In this document: positions 20,720 through 29,816 of the stretch, piece by piece | Layout: each line of letters opens with the position of its first letter | How positions within the stretch are numbered: position 1 is the first letter of the stretch | Position numbers and translations under genes: made by a program | The notes under the pieces: model-generated | What the model saw: only the letters and a program-made list of their open reading frames with translations | The model's database searches: none | Told to the model about the DNA's origin: nothing | Assembly: GCA_029548395.1 (NCBI GenBank) | Contig: JAKPNM010000027.1 | Span: 1 to 35,508, forward strand | From: Bacillota bacterium | GTDB lineage: Bacteria; Bacillota; Clostridia; Christensenellales; Aristaeellaceae | Direction: 5' to 3' | DNA: 35,508 bases

Positions 20720-21871
20720 TTATAGGATCACGATTCGCTGCCGCCAGGCAGCGGCGGCGCTCTGCCCGCTGCCCAGGTGCCACAGTTCCTCAGCCCGCAT
20801 GTCCAGCGCTACGCCGGGGTCACCGCTGCGGACCGGACGGGATATCAGGGGAAATCCGGCCTGCGCGATCGCGCGCAAAAGGGGCCGGGCGCGGCCATGA
20901 AAACCCAGCAGCCGCGTGTAGCCCGGAGCAGCCGGGGACCTTTTGATGCCCAGCAAGGCCTGGCTGAGCGCGCGGTTGATGCGCGCATGCGGGTAGCGCT
21001 TGGTTTTGACCAGGCGCAGCAAGGCCGCCCGGCTGTCCGCTTCGCGCGCCATGGCCAGGATACGTTTTTCCAGGCCTTCGGAGATCTCCGGACAGGTTTG
21101 TAGCTCCTGTGTCTGAGCGCTTGTCAGGCGGCTTAACAGGACCTTATCCAGCGCGTCGGGGAGATGGGTATGCGCGTCCCGCATGATGGCCGTGCTGGCG
21201 GCCGGGCAGGATGCGAACGCTCTGCTTATGCTGCCTTGTATCCACATGGCGCGAATGGCGCCGGCGGAGGCGGAAGAATCCTGGGCTGTCCCATGATAAG
21301 CGCCCCTGCGCTGCACGGGGACGGCGCGGATGTCGCTGCCCAGCCTGTCAAGCTCTCGCATATAGCTGACTGCCAGGATGAAATTGGGCGCGGCAATCAG
21401 GGATTTGGGCATGCCGGGCAGGGCGGCTTGCAGGGCTTCCCCCTGGGCGCGCGCGAAAGACGCGCCTCCCGACAGGCTGTCCTTCATGCCGGCGATAAAA
21501 GCTTTATCCGGCTGGCCAAGCAGCCGGGCCACCGCAGTGATGAGTGAGAGGTCATCTGTCTCGCAGCCAAAGCTCAGGTGGGTAATGATGCCCAGGCGAT
21601 GGAGGATGCCCACGCCCCCGCACGCGAAGCGGTTGGCCTGGGCGCAGGAAAAGCTGACCGGCATCCCCAGCACCAGATCGATCCCGTTTTCCAGCGCCAT
21701 GCGCGCGCGGTCCCTGGTGGAAAACAGCATCGCATCCCCGCGCTGCGAAAAGGCGCTTCCCAGCACGCACACCAGGAAATCCGCGCCGCTTTGGGCCTTG
21801 GCTTGCCTGAGGTGGTACAGGTGCCCGAGGTGGAAGGGGTCGTACTCCGCGATGATGCCGCAAACCTTCAT
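20720..21871 (-). CDS. tmcAL: tRNA(Met) cytidine acetate ligase
   Basis: MKVCGIIAEYDPFHLGHLYHLRQAK, PVSFSCAQANRFACGGVGIL, SYMRELDRLGSDI motifs of the nucleotidyltransferase family. Confidence 0.9.
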   Translation of the reverse strand: MKVCGIIAEYDPFHLGHLYHLRQAKAQSGADFLVCVLGSAFSQRGDAMLFSTRDRARMALENGIDLVLGMPVSFSCAQANRFACGGVGILHRLGIITHLSFGCETDDLSLITAVARLLGQPDKAFIAGMKDSLSGGASFARAQGEALQAALPGMPKSLIAAPNFILAVSYMRELDRLGSDIRAVPVQRRGAYHGTAQDSSASAGAIRAMWIQGSISRAFASCPAASTAIMRDAHTHLPDALDKVLLSRLTSAQTQELQTCPEISEGLEKRILAMAREADSRAALLRLVKTKRYPHARINRALSQALLGIKRSPAAPGYTRLLGFHGRARPLLRAIAQAGFPLISRPVRSGDPGVALDMRAEELWHLGSGQSAAAAWRQRIVIL

Positions 21872-21922
21872 ATTGCCTCCGTCCTGTCAGAAATTATAGC
21901 ATAGCGGCTGTGTTTTAGGAAG

Positions 21923-21951
21923 TTGACAAGGGTATGCCGGACTTCTATAAT
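21923..21951 (+). promoter_or_regulatory. Perfect-consensus sigma-A promoter for the mgtE leader
   Basis: TTGACA (21923-21928) - 17 nt - TATAAT (21946-21951). Confidence 0.9.
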
Positions 21952-21986
21952 GATGCTACTTCTTAAAGAAAAGGAGGTGGCCACTC

Positions 21987-22064
21987 ATGGATGACGGCGC
22001 TAGATGCCAGGCGAACGAAGGCGTGCCGCGATCGCGACGCATCTGTGATGCGCTGCCCGCATAA
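21987..22064 (+). CDS. Candidate leader peptide (uORF) MDDGARCQANEGVPRSRRICDALPA
   Basis: ATG preceded by AAGGAGGTGG at standard spacing; 25 codons ending TAA; inside the mgtE 5' leader. Confidence 0.5.
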   Translation: MDDGARCQANEGVPRSRRICDALPA

Positions 22065-22155
22065 CCCCTTCATCTGACATTTATCGCGTCAATGGCACTT
22101 GCGAACCCGGCAAGCTGCTTTTTGTGTGCGAATGAATGATTTGGAGGTGATACCG

Positions 22156-23502
22156 ATGGACTGGGAGAGAATTGAAGAGAAGCTGGATCAGCTTCTTGCC
22201 CAAAGCCGCCACGGCCAGCTGCGCGGCGCCCTGATGATGCTGAACCCTGTAGATATCGCAGGGTACATGAAAAAGCTGGACAAGGAAAAACTGCTGCTGT
22301 TGTTCCGCATTCTGCCCAAGGATGTCTCGGCGGATGTGTTCAGCTATATGGATTCCGATCAGCGTCAGATGCTGGTGGAAAGCATCGCGGACGCTGAGAT
22401 CAGCGCCCTGATTGATGAGATGTTCGTGGATGACGCGGTGGACTTTCTGGAGGAGCTGCCGGCCAACGCTGTCAAGCGCGTGCTGCAGAACACCGATCCC
22501 CGCACCCGCGCCATCATCAACCAGTTCCTCAAGTATCCGGAGAATTCTGCGGGCAGCCTGATGACCATTGAGTACTGTGAGGTCAGCCAGGACATGAACG
22601 TGCGCGATGCCCTGCAGAGCATCAAGGAAACCGGGGTGGACAAGGAAACGGTCTATACCCTGTACATGCTTGACAGCCAGCGGCACCTGATCGGCTCCAT
22701 CCCGCTGCACAAGGCCCTGGTGGTCAGTGAGGATACCGCGCTGGCCAAGCTCATGGAACCCGGCACCATTTCTGTCAACACCCTGGATGACCAGGAGGTG
22801 GTTGCGGATACCGTGCGCAAGTACCACCTGCTGTCCATCCCGGTGGTGGACGGTGAAGGCCGCATGGTGGGCATCATCACCAGCGACGACATCATGGACG
22901 TCATTGAAGCGGAGAACACGGAGGACATTCAAAAGATGTCCGGTTTGGCTCCCTCAGAGCTGCCTTACTTCAAATCCAAGCTGCTCGTCCTGGCCGGCAA
23001 CCGCCTGCCCTGGCTGATGGTCCTGATGTTCACCTCCATCGTGTCGGGCGCGATCATCGCGCGTTTTGAAAGCGTGCTGGCCATCAACATCCTGCTGTCC
23101 GCCTCCATCCCCATGCTGATGGATACCGGCGGCAACTGCGGCCAGCAGGCCTCCACGCTGATCATTCGCGGCATCGCTTTGGGCGAGGTCAAGTTCTCTG
23201 ATTTCTTCCGCGTCCTGTGGACGGAATTCCGCGTGGGCATTCTGATTGGCATCGCGCTGTCATCGGTCACCTTTGTCCGTCTGCTGCTGATCAACCAGGC
23301 TACGCCCATTATGTCGGCTGTGATCTCCGCCAGCCTGTTTTGCACAGTGGTCATCGCCAAGTCGATCGGCTGCATCTTGCCGCTATTGGCCCAGCGTATC
23401 CGGGTGGACCCGGCTTTGGCGGCTTCGCCCCTGATCACCACCATTGTGGACGCTTGTAGCCTGTTTATTTTCTTCACCATCGCCTCCAATTTTATTTTGT
23501 AA
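22156..23502 (+). CDS. mgtE: Magnesium transporter MgtE
   Basis: MgtE N-domain (DAVDFLEELPANAVKRVL), CBS pair, MDTGGNCGQQASTLIIRGIALGE membrane signature; GGAGGTGA RBS before ATG 22156. Confidence 0.96.
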   Translation: MDWERIEEKLDQLLAQSRHGQLRGALMMLNPVDIAGYMKKLDKEKLLLLFRILPKDVSADVFSYMDSDQRQMLVESIADAEISALIDEMFVDDAVDFLEELPANAVKRVLQNTDPRTRAIINQFLKYPENSAGSLMTIEYCEVSQDMNVRDALQSIKETGVDKETVYTLYMLDSQRHLIGSIPLHKALVVSEDTALAKLMEPGTISVNTLDDQEVVADTVRKYHLLSIPVVDGEGRMVGIITSDDIMDVIEAENTEDIQKMSGLAPSELPYFKSKLLVLAGNRLPWLMVLMFTSIVSGAIIARFESVLAINILLSASIPMLMDTGGNCGQQASTLIIRGIALGEVKFSDFFRVLWTEFRVGILIGIALSSVTFVRLLLINQATPIMSAVISASLFCTVVIAKSIGCILPLLAQRIRVDPALAASPLITTIVDACSLFIFFTIASNFIL

Positions 23503-23517
23503 TGTTTTGCTCAACGC

Positions 23518-23553
23518 AAATCCCCGGACAAAGTCGCCGGGGATTTTGTTTTC
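23518..23553 (+). terminator. Intrinsic terminator after mgtE
   Basis: AAATCCCCGG / CCGGGGATTT stem followed by TGTTTT. Confidence 0.9.
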
Positions 23554-23585
23554 TGGAAGATTGAATTAGCTGTGTTGAAGCCGCC

Positions 23586-24323
23586 TTATCCCATCAGGTC
23601 TGCCATGCCGTACAGCCCCGGCTGCCTGCCTGTCAGCCATCCGGCGGCGCTGAGCGCGCCGGCAACAAAAACGCCCCTGTTTTGCGCCTGGTGGCTGAGG
23701 ATGATGACCTCATTGTCGCCGTAAAAACCGACCTCGTGTTCGCCGGCCACCGTGCCGCCGCGCACCGCATGCACGCCGATCTCCCCGGCTGCCCGCTTGG
23801 CAGACTTGCCCTCCCGGCCGAATACAGGCGATGAGTCAGGTTTGCGGACCGCGTTCAGCAGGGACAAGGCGGTGCCTGAGGGGCTGTCCACCTTTTGATT
23901 GTGATGCTTCTCAATGATCTCAACATCAAAGCCGTCCAGCATCTGGACAGCCCTGGCAGCCAGTTGAGTGAGCACATACACCCCGCGGGACATATTGGGC
24001 GACCAGAAGATGGGGATATCATCTGCGGCTTTTTGTATGCGCTTCATGTCCTCTTCCGTGTAGCCGGTGGTGCCCAGCACGCAGGGCAGGGCATGGGATT
24101 GACAATGGTCAAGCAGGTCGCCAAGCACTCCGGGAACGGAAAAATCCACCAGCACATCGCCAGCTTCCCTGACTTGAGAGAAATACCTGTACACCGGAAA
24201 GCCCTGCTGCTCGCAGGCAACAGCGTCTACGCCGGCCACTGTCAGCATGCCATGCTCATGTGACGCTTGGGCCAGCAGACGCCCCATGCGCCCGCACACG
24301 CCTGAAATCAACAAACGCTTCAT
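23586..24323 (-). CDS. dapB: 4-hydroxy-tetrahydrodipicolinate reductase
   Basis: ISGVCGRMGRLLAQ, EIIEKHHNQKVDSPSGTAL. Confidence 0.96.
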   Translation of the reverse strand: MKRLLISGVCGRMGRLLAQASHEHGMLTVAGVDAVACEQQGFPVYRYFSQVREAGDVLVDFSVPGVLGDLLDHCQSHALPCVLGTTGYTEEDMKRIQKAADDIPIFWSPNMSRGVYVLTQLAARAVQMLDGFDVEIIEKHHNQKVDSPSGTALSLLNAVRKPDSSPVFGREGKSAKRAAGEIGVHAVRGGTVAGEHEVGFYGDNEVIILSHQAQNRGVFVAGALSAAGWLTGRQPGLYGMADLMG

Positions 24324-25207
24324 GGCAGCAGCCCCAACTTGCTCATTTCAGCTTTCAAAACGGCGCGGTTGCTCTCGCCCATGCTGACCAGCGGCAGACG
24401 CAGCCTGTCATCAAGCTTGCCCATCATGGCAAGTCCCGCCTTGACCGGGATGGGGTTGACCTCCATGAACAGGGCGTGAATCAGGGGCATCAATTGCTTC
24501 TGGAGCGCGGCTGCTTTCTGTATTTCTCCCGAGAGCATGGCATTGGTCAGCTGTACGGTTTCAAGGGGGGCGATATTGGACAGCACCGAGATGACACCCA
24601 GTCCTCCCAGGGCCATCAGGGGCACGATGGTCTCATCGGAACCGGTGTAAAAGGCGATGCTGTCGCCGCACAGGCGCATCATGTCCGTCAGGCGGATGAT
24701 GTCACCGGAGGCCTCTTTCACGCCTGCCACCTGGTCCAGCTTGGCCAGCTCAGCAAGCGTCTCCGGCGCCAGGTTCAGCCCTGTGCGGGAAGGCACGTTA
24801 TAGATGATGACAGGCAGGCTGCCATCCTGGCTGATGGCTTTATAATGGGCGATCAGACCGAAATGGGTGGATTTGTTGTAATAGGGGGTCACGCACAATT
24901 GGGCGTCAGCGCCCAGTTCATGCGCCCGCCGCGCCAGGCGGATGACATGGGCGGTGTTGTTGCCGCCGGTGCCGGCAATGACCGGCACCCGGCCCCGCGC
25001 GGCTTTGATGATGGTGTCAAGCGCCAATGCCCATTCGTCATCCTCCATCGTGCTGGGTTCGCCCGTGGTGCCGCAGGCGACCAGGGCGGCGATCCCGCTG
25101 TCGATTTGCCAGTTGACCAGGTTGATGAGCGCCGCTGCATCGATGCCATCCCTGTCAAACGGGGTGACCAGGGCGGTGCAGGCGCCGGTAAAAATCGGTG
25201 TTCTCAT
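24320..25207 (-). CDS. dapA: 4-hydroxy-tetrahydrodipicolinate synthase
   Basis: GACTALVTPF, ACGTTGEPSTM, VTPYYNKST, YNVPSRTGLNL, GVKEASGD; ATGA overlap with dapB. Confidence 0.97.
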   Translation of the reverse strand: MRTPIFTGACTALVTPFDRDGIDAAALINLVNWQIDSGIAALVACGTTGEPSTMEDDEWALALDTIIKAARGRVPVIAGTGGNNTAHVIRLARRAHELGADAQLCVTPYYNKSTHFGLIAHYKAISQDGSLPVIIYNVPSRTGLNLAPETLAELAKLDQVAGVKEASGDIIRLTDMMRLCGDSIAFYTGSDETIVPLMALGGLGVISVLSNIAPLETVQLTNAMLSGEIQKAAALQKQLMPLIHALFMEVNPIPVKAGLAMMGKLDDRLRLPLVSMGESNRAVLKAEMSKLGLLP

Positions 25208-25219
25208 GCTGAAATCCTC

Positions 25220-26311
25220 CTATTCCCTGTGCAGGATATAGCCCTGCGCGCACAGCAGCTCGGCAGTCAGCACGCTGCCTCCGGCCGCGCCGCGCAGCGT
25301 GTTGTGCGACAGGCAGATAAAGCGCCAGTCCATCACCGGATCCTCGCGCAGCCGGCCGATGACCACCGCCATCCCGTTGCCCGCCTCACGGTCCAGAAGA
25401 GGCTGCGGGCGGTCCTCCTGGGAGAGGTAGCGCAGAAAGGGGACGGGTGCTGAAGGCAACTGAAGCTTTTGCGGCAGTGTTTCGTTATTCCGCCAGCGCG
25501 CCAGGATTTCTTCCCTTGTGGGTTTTTTGTCAAACTTGACCGAAACCGCGGCCAGGTGCCCATCGCTGACCGGGACGCGCACACATTGCGCGCTGATGAC
25601 CGGGTGTTTGCCGGGCAGGATGGCATCCGCATCAGGGCTGAGGCTGCCCCAGATCTTCAGGGGCTCCTGCTCGCTTTTCTCTTCTTCCCCGGCGATATAG
25701 GGGATGATATTGCCCTGCATCTGCGGCCAGTTGTCCAGCGTCTTGCCCGCGCCGCTGACCGCCTGGTAGGTGCAGGCCGTGATTGCGCGGATGCCGAAAT
25801 CACGCAGGGGCGTCAGCGCGGGGACATAGCTTTGGATGGAGCAGTTGGGTTTGACAGCGATAAAGCCGCGCTGCGTACCCAGGCGTTTGCGCTGCGCGGG
25901 GATAACCCGGGCGTGCTCCGGATTGATTTCCGGGATCAGCATTGGCACATCCCTGATCCCCCGGCAGGCCGAGTTGTTGCTGATGACGGCCACCTCCAGC
26001 CGCGCGTAAGCCTCCTCCAGGGCCCGGGTGCTGGCCTTATCCAGGGAAACCGCGCAAAACACCAGATCAGCTTCCTGTGCCACTGCCTGCAGATCCATCG
26101 CATCCATGACGTTTATATCGCCCACGGCTGGCGGGATGGGGTCCGGCATCTGCCAGCGCCCTGCCACCGCCTGTCTGTATGGCTGCCCGGCGCTTTGTGC
26201 GCTGGCGGCCAGCGCCGTGACCTCAAACCAGGGATGCCCGGCCAGCAGCGTCACCAAGCGCTGACCTACCATGCCGGTCGCGCCCAAAATACCTGCTCTG
26301 TAGCGCTTCAT
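25220..26311 (-). CDS. asd: Aspartate-semialdehyde dehydrogenase (archaeal/fungal-type)
   Basis: MKRYRAGILGATGMVGQRLVTLLAGHPWF, AVISNNSACR, VKPNCSIQSYVPALTPL; start trimmed to 26311. Confidence 0.92.
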   Translation of the reverse strand: MKRYRAGILGATGMVGQRLVTLLAGHPWFEVTALAASAQSAGQPYRQAVAGRWQMPDPIPPAVGDINVMDAMDLQAVAQEADLVFCAVSLDKASTRALEEAYARLEVAVISNNSACRGIRDVPMLIPEINPEHARVIPAQRKRLGTQRGFIAVKPNCSIQSYVPALTPLRDFGIRAITACTYQAVSGAGKTLDNWPQMQGNIIPYIAGEEEKSEQEPLKIWGSLSPDADAILPGKHPVISAQCVRVPVSDGHLAAVSVKFDKKPTREEILARWRNNETLPQKLQLPSAPVPFLRYLSQEDRPQPLLDREAGNGMAVVIGRLREDPVMDWRFICLSHNTLRGAAGGSVLTAELLCAQGYILHRE

Positions 26312-26337
26312 TGCACACCTCGTTTTTAGATATAGAA

Positions 26338-26368
26338 ATCCCTGGCGGAACATCACATTGCCAGGGAT
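26338..26368 (-). terminator. Intrinsic terminator downstream of the sugar isomerase gene
   Basis: Perfect 9-bp stem ATCCCTGGC / GCCAGGGAT; minus strand continues TTTCTATATCTAAAAA. Confidence 0.65.
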
Positions 26369-26374
26369 GGGGAA

Positions 26375-27196
26375 TTATCTGACGCCAAGACGCCTGAAGG
26401 TTTCCATGCTCAAGCGGGCATCTTCAAACGGCGACTCGTTGAAAGGCTCGTCCTGCTCCAGCACCAGCCACTTGGCGCCCGCGTCAAGCGCGGCTTGCAC
26501 CAGGCCTTCCGCGTCCTGCACGCCATGGCCAAAGGGACGGTAGGAGAAACCGCTGCGGTCAATCTCCTCATTTTCGTTCAGGCCAATCAGCGCGTAGGGG
26601 GTACGCCCGGAGTTGTCGGACACATAGTCCTTGATGTGCACCAGGGGCGCGCGCCCCTTGTAGGACGCCAGGTAGGTCAGGGGATCCACACCCGCGTACT
26701 TGACCCAACAGGTGTCAATCTCAGACTGGAGGATGTCCGCCGGCAGCGCCTGGTAGATAAAGTCCAGCCCGTAGATGCCTGACACCTTGACGAATTCAAA
26801 ATCATGGTTGTGGTACAACAACTGGATGCCCTCGTCCCTGCACTGGCTGCCAAAGCTGTACATCAGGGACAGCACCCGGGCAAAGCCGGGCGCGCCGGGG
26901 CGGTCTTCCTCGCCCAGGTAAGGGACGGCGATGTAGGGGCAGCCCAGCTCTTTGTGGTAACGGATAACTTCCTTGGGATCCGCCAGGATTTGCTGGATAG
27001 GAACATGGCTGGACAGGGCTGTCAAGCCGTTTTGGGCCAGCAACGCTTTTATTTGCGCGGCGCTGCGCCCGAAGAATCCCGCGAATTCCACGCCGTCAAA
27101 GCCCAGCTCTTTCACCCGGCGCAGGGTGCCTTCCAGATCCTGCTCCATTTGGTTGCGCACACAGTACAGTTGATAAGCGATCGGTGTTTTCTTCAT
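26375..27196 (-). CDS. Sugar phosphate isomerase/epimerase (xylose isomerase-like TIM barrel)
   Basis: MKKTPIAYQLYCVRNQMEQDLEGTLRRVKELGFDGVEFAGFFG; LLYHNHDFEF; LVHIKDY. Confidence 0.88.
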   Translation of the reverse strand: MKKTPIAYQLYCVRNQMEQDLEGTLRRVKELGFDGVEFAGFFGRSAAQIKALLAQNGLTALSSHVPIQQILADPKEVIRYHKELGCPYIAVPYLGEEDRPGAPGFARVLSLMYSFGSQCRDEGIQLLYHNHDFEFVKVSGIYGLDFIYQALPADILQSEIDTCWVKYAGVDPLTYLASYKGRAPLVHIKDYVSDNSGRTPYALIGLNENEEIDRSGFSYRPFGHGVQDAEGLVQAALDAGAKWLVLEQDEPFNESPFEDARLSMETFRRLGVR

Positions 27197-27211
27197 TTTG
27201 CTTCTCCTATC

Positions 27212-28288
27212 TTAGTCGAAGTAGTAGGGTTGGCCGCTTGCGGCGCTTTTGTAGATGGCTTCCAGGATGCGGGTGACTACAAGGGCCTGCTCAGGCAACA
27301 CGCACAAATCGCCCTTGCCGCGGATGGCGGCGTGGAAGGTATGCTGCTCCAGCATTTGCGGGTCTGAAGCCTTGCCTTCAAAAAAGGCGACCGCCCCGGA
27401 CTTGAGGTCCGGTTTTTCCACAAATTGCCGGCCATGCTTGACGCCGTTGATGCGCAGGCCGTCATGGAAGTCTGCGCCGCCCTTGGTGCCTGACAGCGTA
27501 GCGGTGGCCTCCTCCACATCCAGGGTGTTCAGCGCCCAGGAAGCGCTGAGCATGATGGTAGCGCCGTTCTCCATCACCACAAAGCCAAAGGCGCTGTCCT
27601 CGACCGTAAACTTGTCCACATCCCAGTCGCCCCAGGCATTGGCGGTATCGCGGTCCTTGTTGAGCTTGTGATAGGTAGTGCCTGCTGCGTATCTGGGCTT
27701 GTAGTTGTTCATCATCCACAAGGTCAGGTCCAGCGCGTGGGTGCCGATGTCAATCAGCGGCCCGCCGCCTTGCTCATGCTCATTGAGAAAGACACCCCAG
27801 GTCGGCACGGCGCGCCGGCGCACGGCGTTGGCGCGGGCGAAATAAATCTCACCCAGCTCGCCCGCCTGAATGGCGCGTTTGAGGTACTGGCTGTCAGCGC
27901 GGTAGCGGCTTTGATAGCCAATGGTCAGCAGCTTGCCGGTTTGCCTGGCTGCAGAAAGCATCTTGTGCGCCTCTTCAGAGTTGATGGCCATGGGCTTTTC
28001 ACACATGACATGCTTGCCGCTCCTGAGGGCGTCGACCGTAATAAAACTGTGGCTGCGGTTTGGCGTACAGACATATACCGCGTCCAAATCCAGCTTGAGC
28101 AGGTCCCTGTAGTCCTCAAACACCTTGGCGTCACTGGCGCCGAACTCTTCCGCGGCTTTTTGGGCGCGCTCGGGAATGATGTCACAAAATGCGGTTACCT
28201 GTGCCTTGCCCAGCTTCTTGATGGACGGCAGGTGCTTGTTGTTGGCAATTCCGCCGCATCCAATAATGCCCAGTTTCAGCGAATCCAT
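27212..28288 (-). CDS. Gfo/Idh/MocA family oxidoreductase
   Basis: KLGIIGCGGIANNKHLPSI Rossmann motif; CEKPMAINSEEAHKM; IDIGTHALDLTLWMM. Confidence 0.93.
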   Translation of the reverse strand: MDSLKLGIIGCGGIANNKHLPSIKKLGKAQVTAFCDIIPERAQKAAEEFGASDAKVFEDYRDLLKLDLDAVYVCTPNRSHSFITVDALRSGKHVMCEKPMAINSEEAHKMLSAARQTGKLLTIGYQSRYRADSQYLKRAIQAGELGEIYFARANAVRRRAVPTWGVFLNEHEQGGGPLIDIGTHALDLTLWMMNNYKPRYAAGTTYHKLNKDRDTANAWGDWDVDKFTVEDSAFGFVVMENGATIMLSASWALNTLDVEEATATLSGTKGGADFHDGLRINGVKHGRQFVEKPDLKSGAVAFFEGKASDPQMLEQHTFHAAIRGKGDLCVLPEQALVVTRILEAIYKSAASGQPYYFD

Positions 28289-28315
28289 ACTGTCCCTCCC
28301 GATGATGATGGGTAC

Positions 28316-28344
28316 ATTATAGTCTGTTTTATGCGCTTTGTCAT
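28316..28344 (-). promoter_or_regulatory. Putative sigma-A promoter for the Gfo/Idh/MocA-isomerase unit
   Basis: Minus strand ATGACA (28339-28344) - 17 nt - TATAAT (28316-28321). Confidence 0.7.
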
Positions 28345-28460
28345 TGGATTCATCATAATTCCCGCTGTTTTCAGAGCCAGCGAGTTATTGTATGATCATT
28401 GTCGCGGATGAATATCGCGCCCTGGTGCGTTATATAGAAAATATGGAAAGGATGCAGTCC

Positions 28461-29816
28461 ATGAAGAAAACGCTGTCGCTGGTTCTTGTTTTGCTTGCAG
28501 TGCTTGCCGCTGCCCCGACGCAGGCTGTGAATACAAACGTGATATTGGCAAAGGGCGCCAGCGGAGCTGAGGTGGCTGCCTTGCAGGAGCGCTTGCTGGC
28601 TGCGGGTTTTTTGACCGGCGCTGTGGACGGACGATATGGGGATGGCACACAAAAGGCGGTGTCTTCGGCGCAGGCGGCCTTGCGTGAGAAAGGGTACGAG
28701 CTGGCGGTCGATGGTATCGCGGGACAGCAGACCCTGACGCTCTTGCTTGACGATCAGGTCATGGAGCCGTTCCTGACGTTTGGCCTGGGCGCCAGCGGGC
28801 CGCGGGTCATCAGCCTGCAAAAGCGCCTGATCGATTTGAAGTTTCTGGAAGGCCAGGCGGATGGCTGCTTTGGACAGCAAACACAGGATGCGCTCAAAGC
28901 TTTTCAGGCACATCTGGCAGGCCGGGGCCTTCAGGTCAGCGGCGTGGCGGACGCAGCCACGCGGGCGCTGCTGCAAACGGATGCGGATTTGTCGGGTCTT
29001 GGCATTCGCGCGCCGGAGTTCTTTGATGATTCACAGCCGCTTACGCTCAGCGATGAATACCTCAACGCACAGGCTGCCATCCTGGTGGATATGCGCAGCG
29101 GACGCATTCTTTATCAAAAGCATATGGACGCGCGCCATTACCCGGCCAGCACCACCAAGATCATGACCCTGCTGCTGGCGGTCGAGCGTGGCTTTCTGGA
29201 AGAGAAGGTTGTGCTGCCTGCTGCCACCGGGGAGGTGCCGCGGGATTCTTCCCTGGTACCTGTCTATCCTGGCGAAAGGATGACCATGCGGGATTTGCTT
29301 TATGGGCTGATGATACGCTCAGGCAATGACGCGGCCAATGCCATCGCTGACATCTGCGCGGGTTCGGTTGAAGGATTTGTGGACCGGATGAACCGGCGTG
29401 CTGCCGGCCTTGGCTTAAGGGGAACACATTTTACCAATCCCCATGGTTACCATCACGCTGAGCACTATACCACCGCGCGCGATTTGGCGATCCTTACGAT
29501 AAACGCGATGGCAAACGAAGATTTCGCTGCGATCGCCTCGGCGCTGGTGTATGAGATGCCCGCGACCCGGAAACGCGGCGTGCTGCTGATCAAAAACAGC
29601 AATGAGCTGCTGATTCCTTCCTCGCCTTTCTACTATGAAGCGGCTGTTGGCATCAAAAGCGGCTATACCAGCCATGCCGGCTTTTGCTATGTGGGGGCGG
29701 CCGTCAGGGAGGAACAAAGGCTTTTGGCCGTGATCCTGGGCAGCAGGACGCGCGACCGAGGGTGGAACGATATGGCCCGCCTGTTCAACTACGGCTTTGC
29801 CGCCCTGAACAGATAG
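28461..29816 (+). CDS. Secreted D-alanyl-D-alanine carboxypeptidase with two N-terminal peptidoglycan-binding domains
   Basis: Signal peptide MKKTLSLVLVLLAVLAAAPTQA; two PG_binding_1-like repeats (GASGAEVAALQERLLAAGFLTGAVDGRYG; GASGPRVISLQKRLIDLKFLEGQADGCFG); S11 motifs ASTTKIMTLL, SGN, KSG. Confidence 0.9.
   Translation: MKKTLSLVLVLLAVLAAAPTQAVNTNVILAKGASGAEVAALQERLLAAGFLTGAVDGRYGDGTQKAVSSAQAALREKGYELAVDGIAGQQTLTLLLDDQVMEPFLTFGLGASGPRVISLQKRLIDLKFLEGQADGCFGQQTQDALKAFQAHLAGRGLQVSGVADAATRALLQTDADLSGLGIRAPEFFDDSQPLTLSDEYLNAQAAILVDMRSGRILYQKHMDARHYPASTTKIMTLLLAVERGFLEEKVVLPAATGEVPRDSSLVPVYPGERMTMRDLLYGLMIRSGNDAANAIADICAGSVEGFVDRMNRRAAGLGLRGTHFTNPHGYHHAEHYTTARDLAILTINAMANEDFAAIASALVYEMPATRKRGVLLIKNSNELLIPSSPFYYEAAVGIKSGYTSHAGFCYVGAAVREEQRLLAVILGSRTRDRGWNDMARLFNYGFAALNR

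Noticed and set aside
21960-22155. M-box Mg2+ riboswitch upstream of mgtE
   Set aside because: Hallmark 5' (GTTAGGTGAGGCTCC-like) and 3' (GCTAAAGCTC-like) blocks not found by eye; kept as an unclassified structured leader pending cmsearch.
24260-25453. 397-aa plus-strand ORF opposite dapA
   Set aside because: Antisense of dapA/asd; no credible domain.
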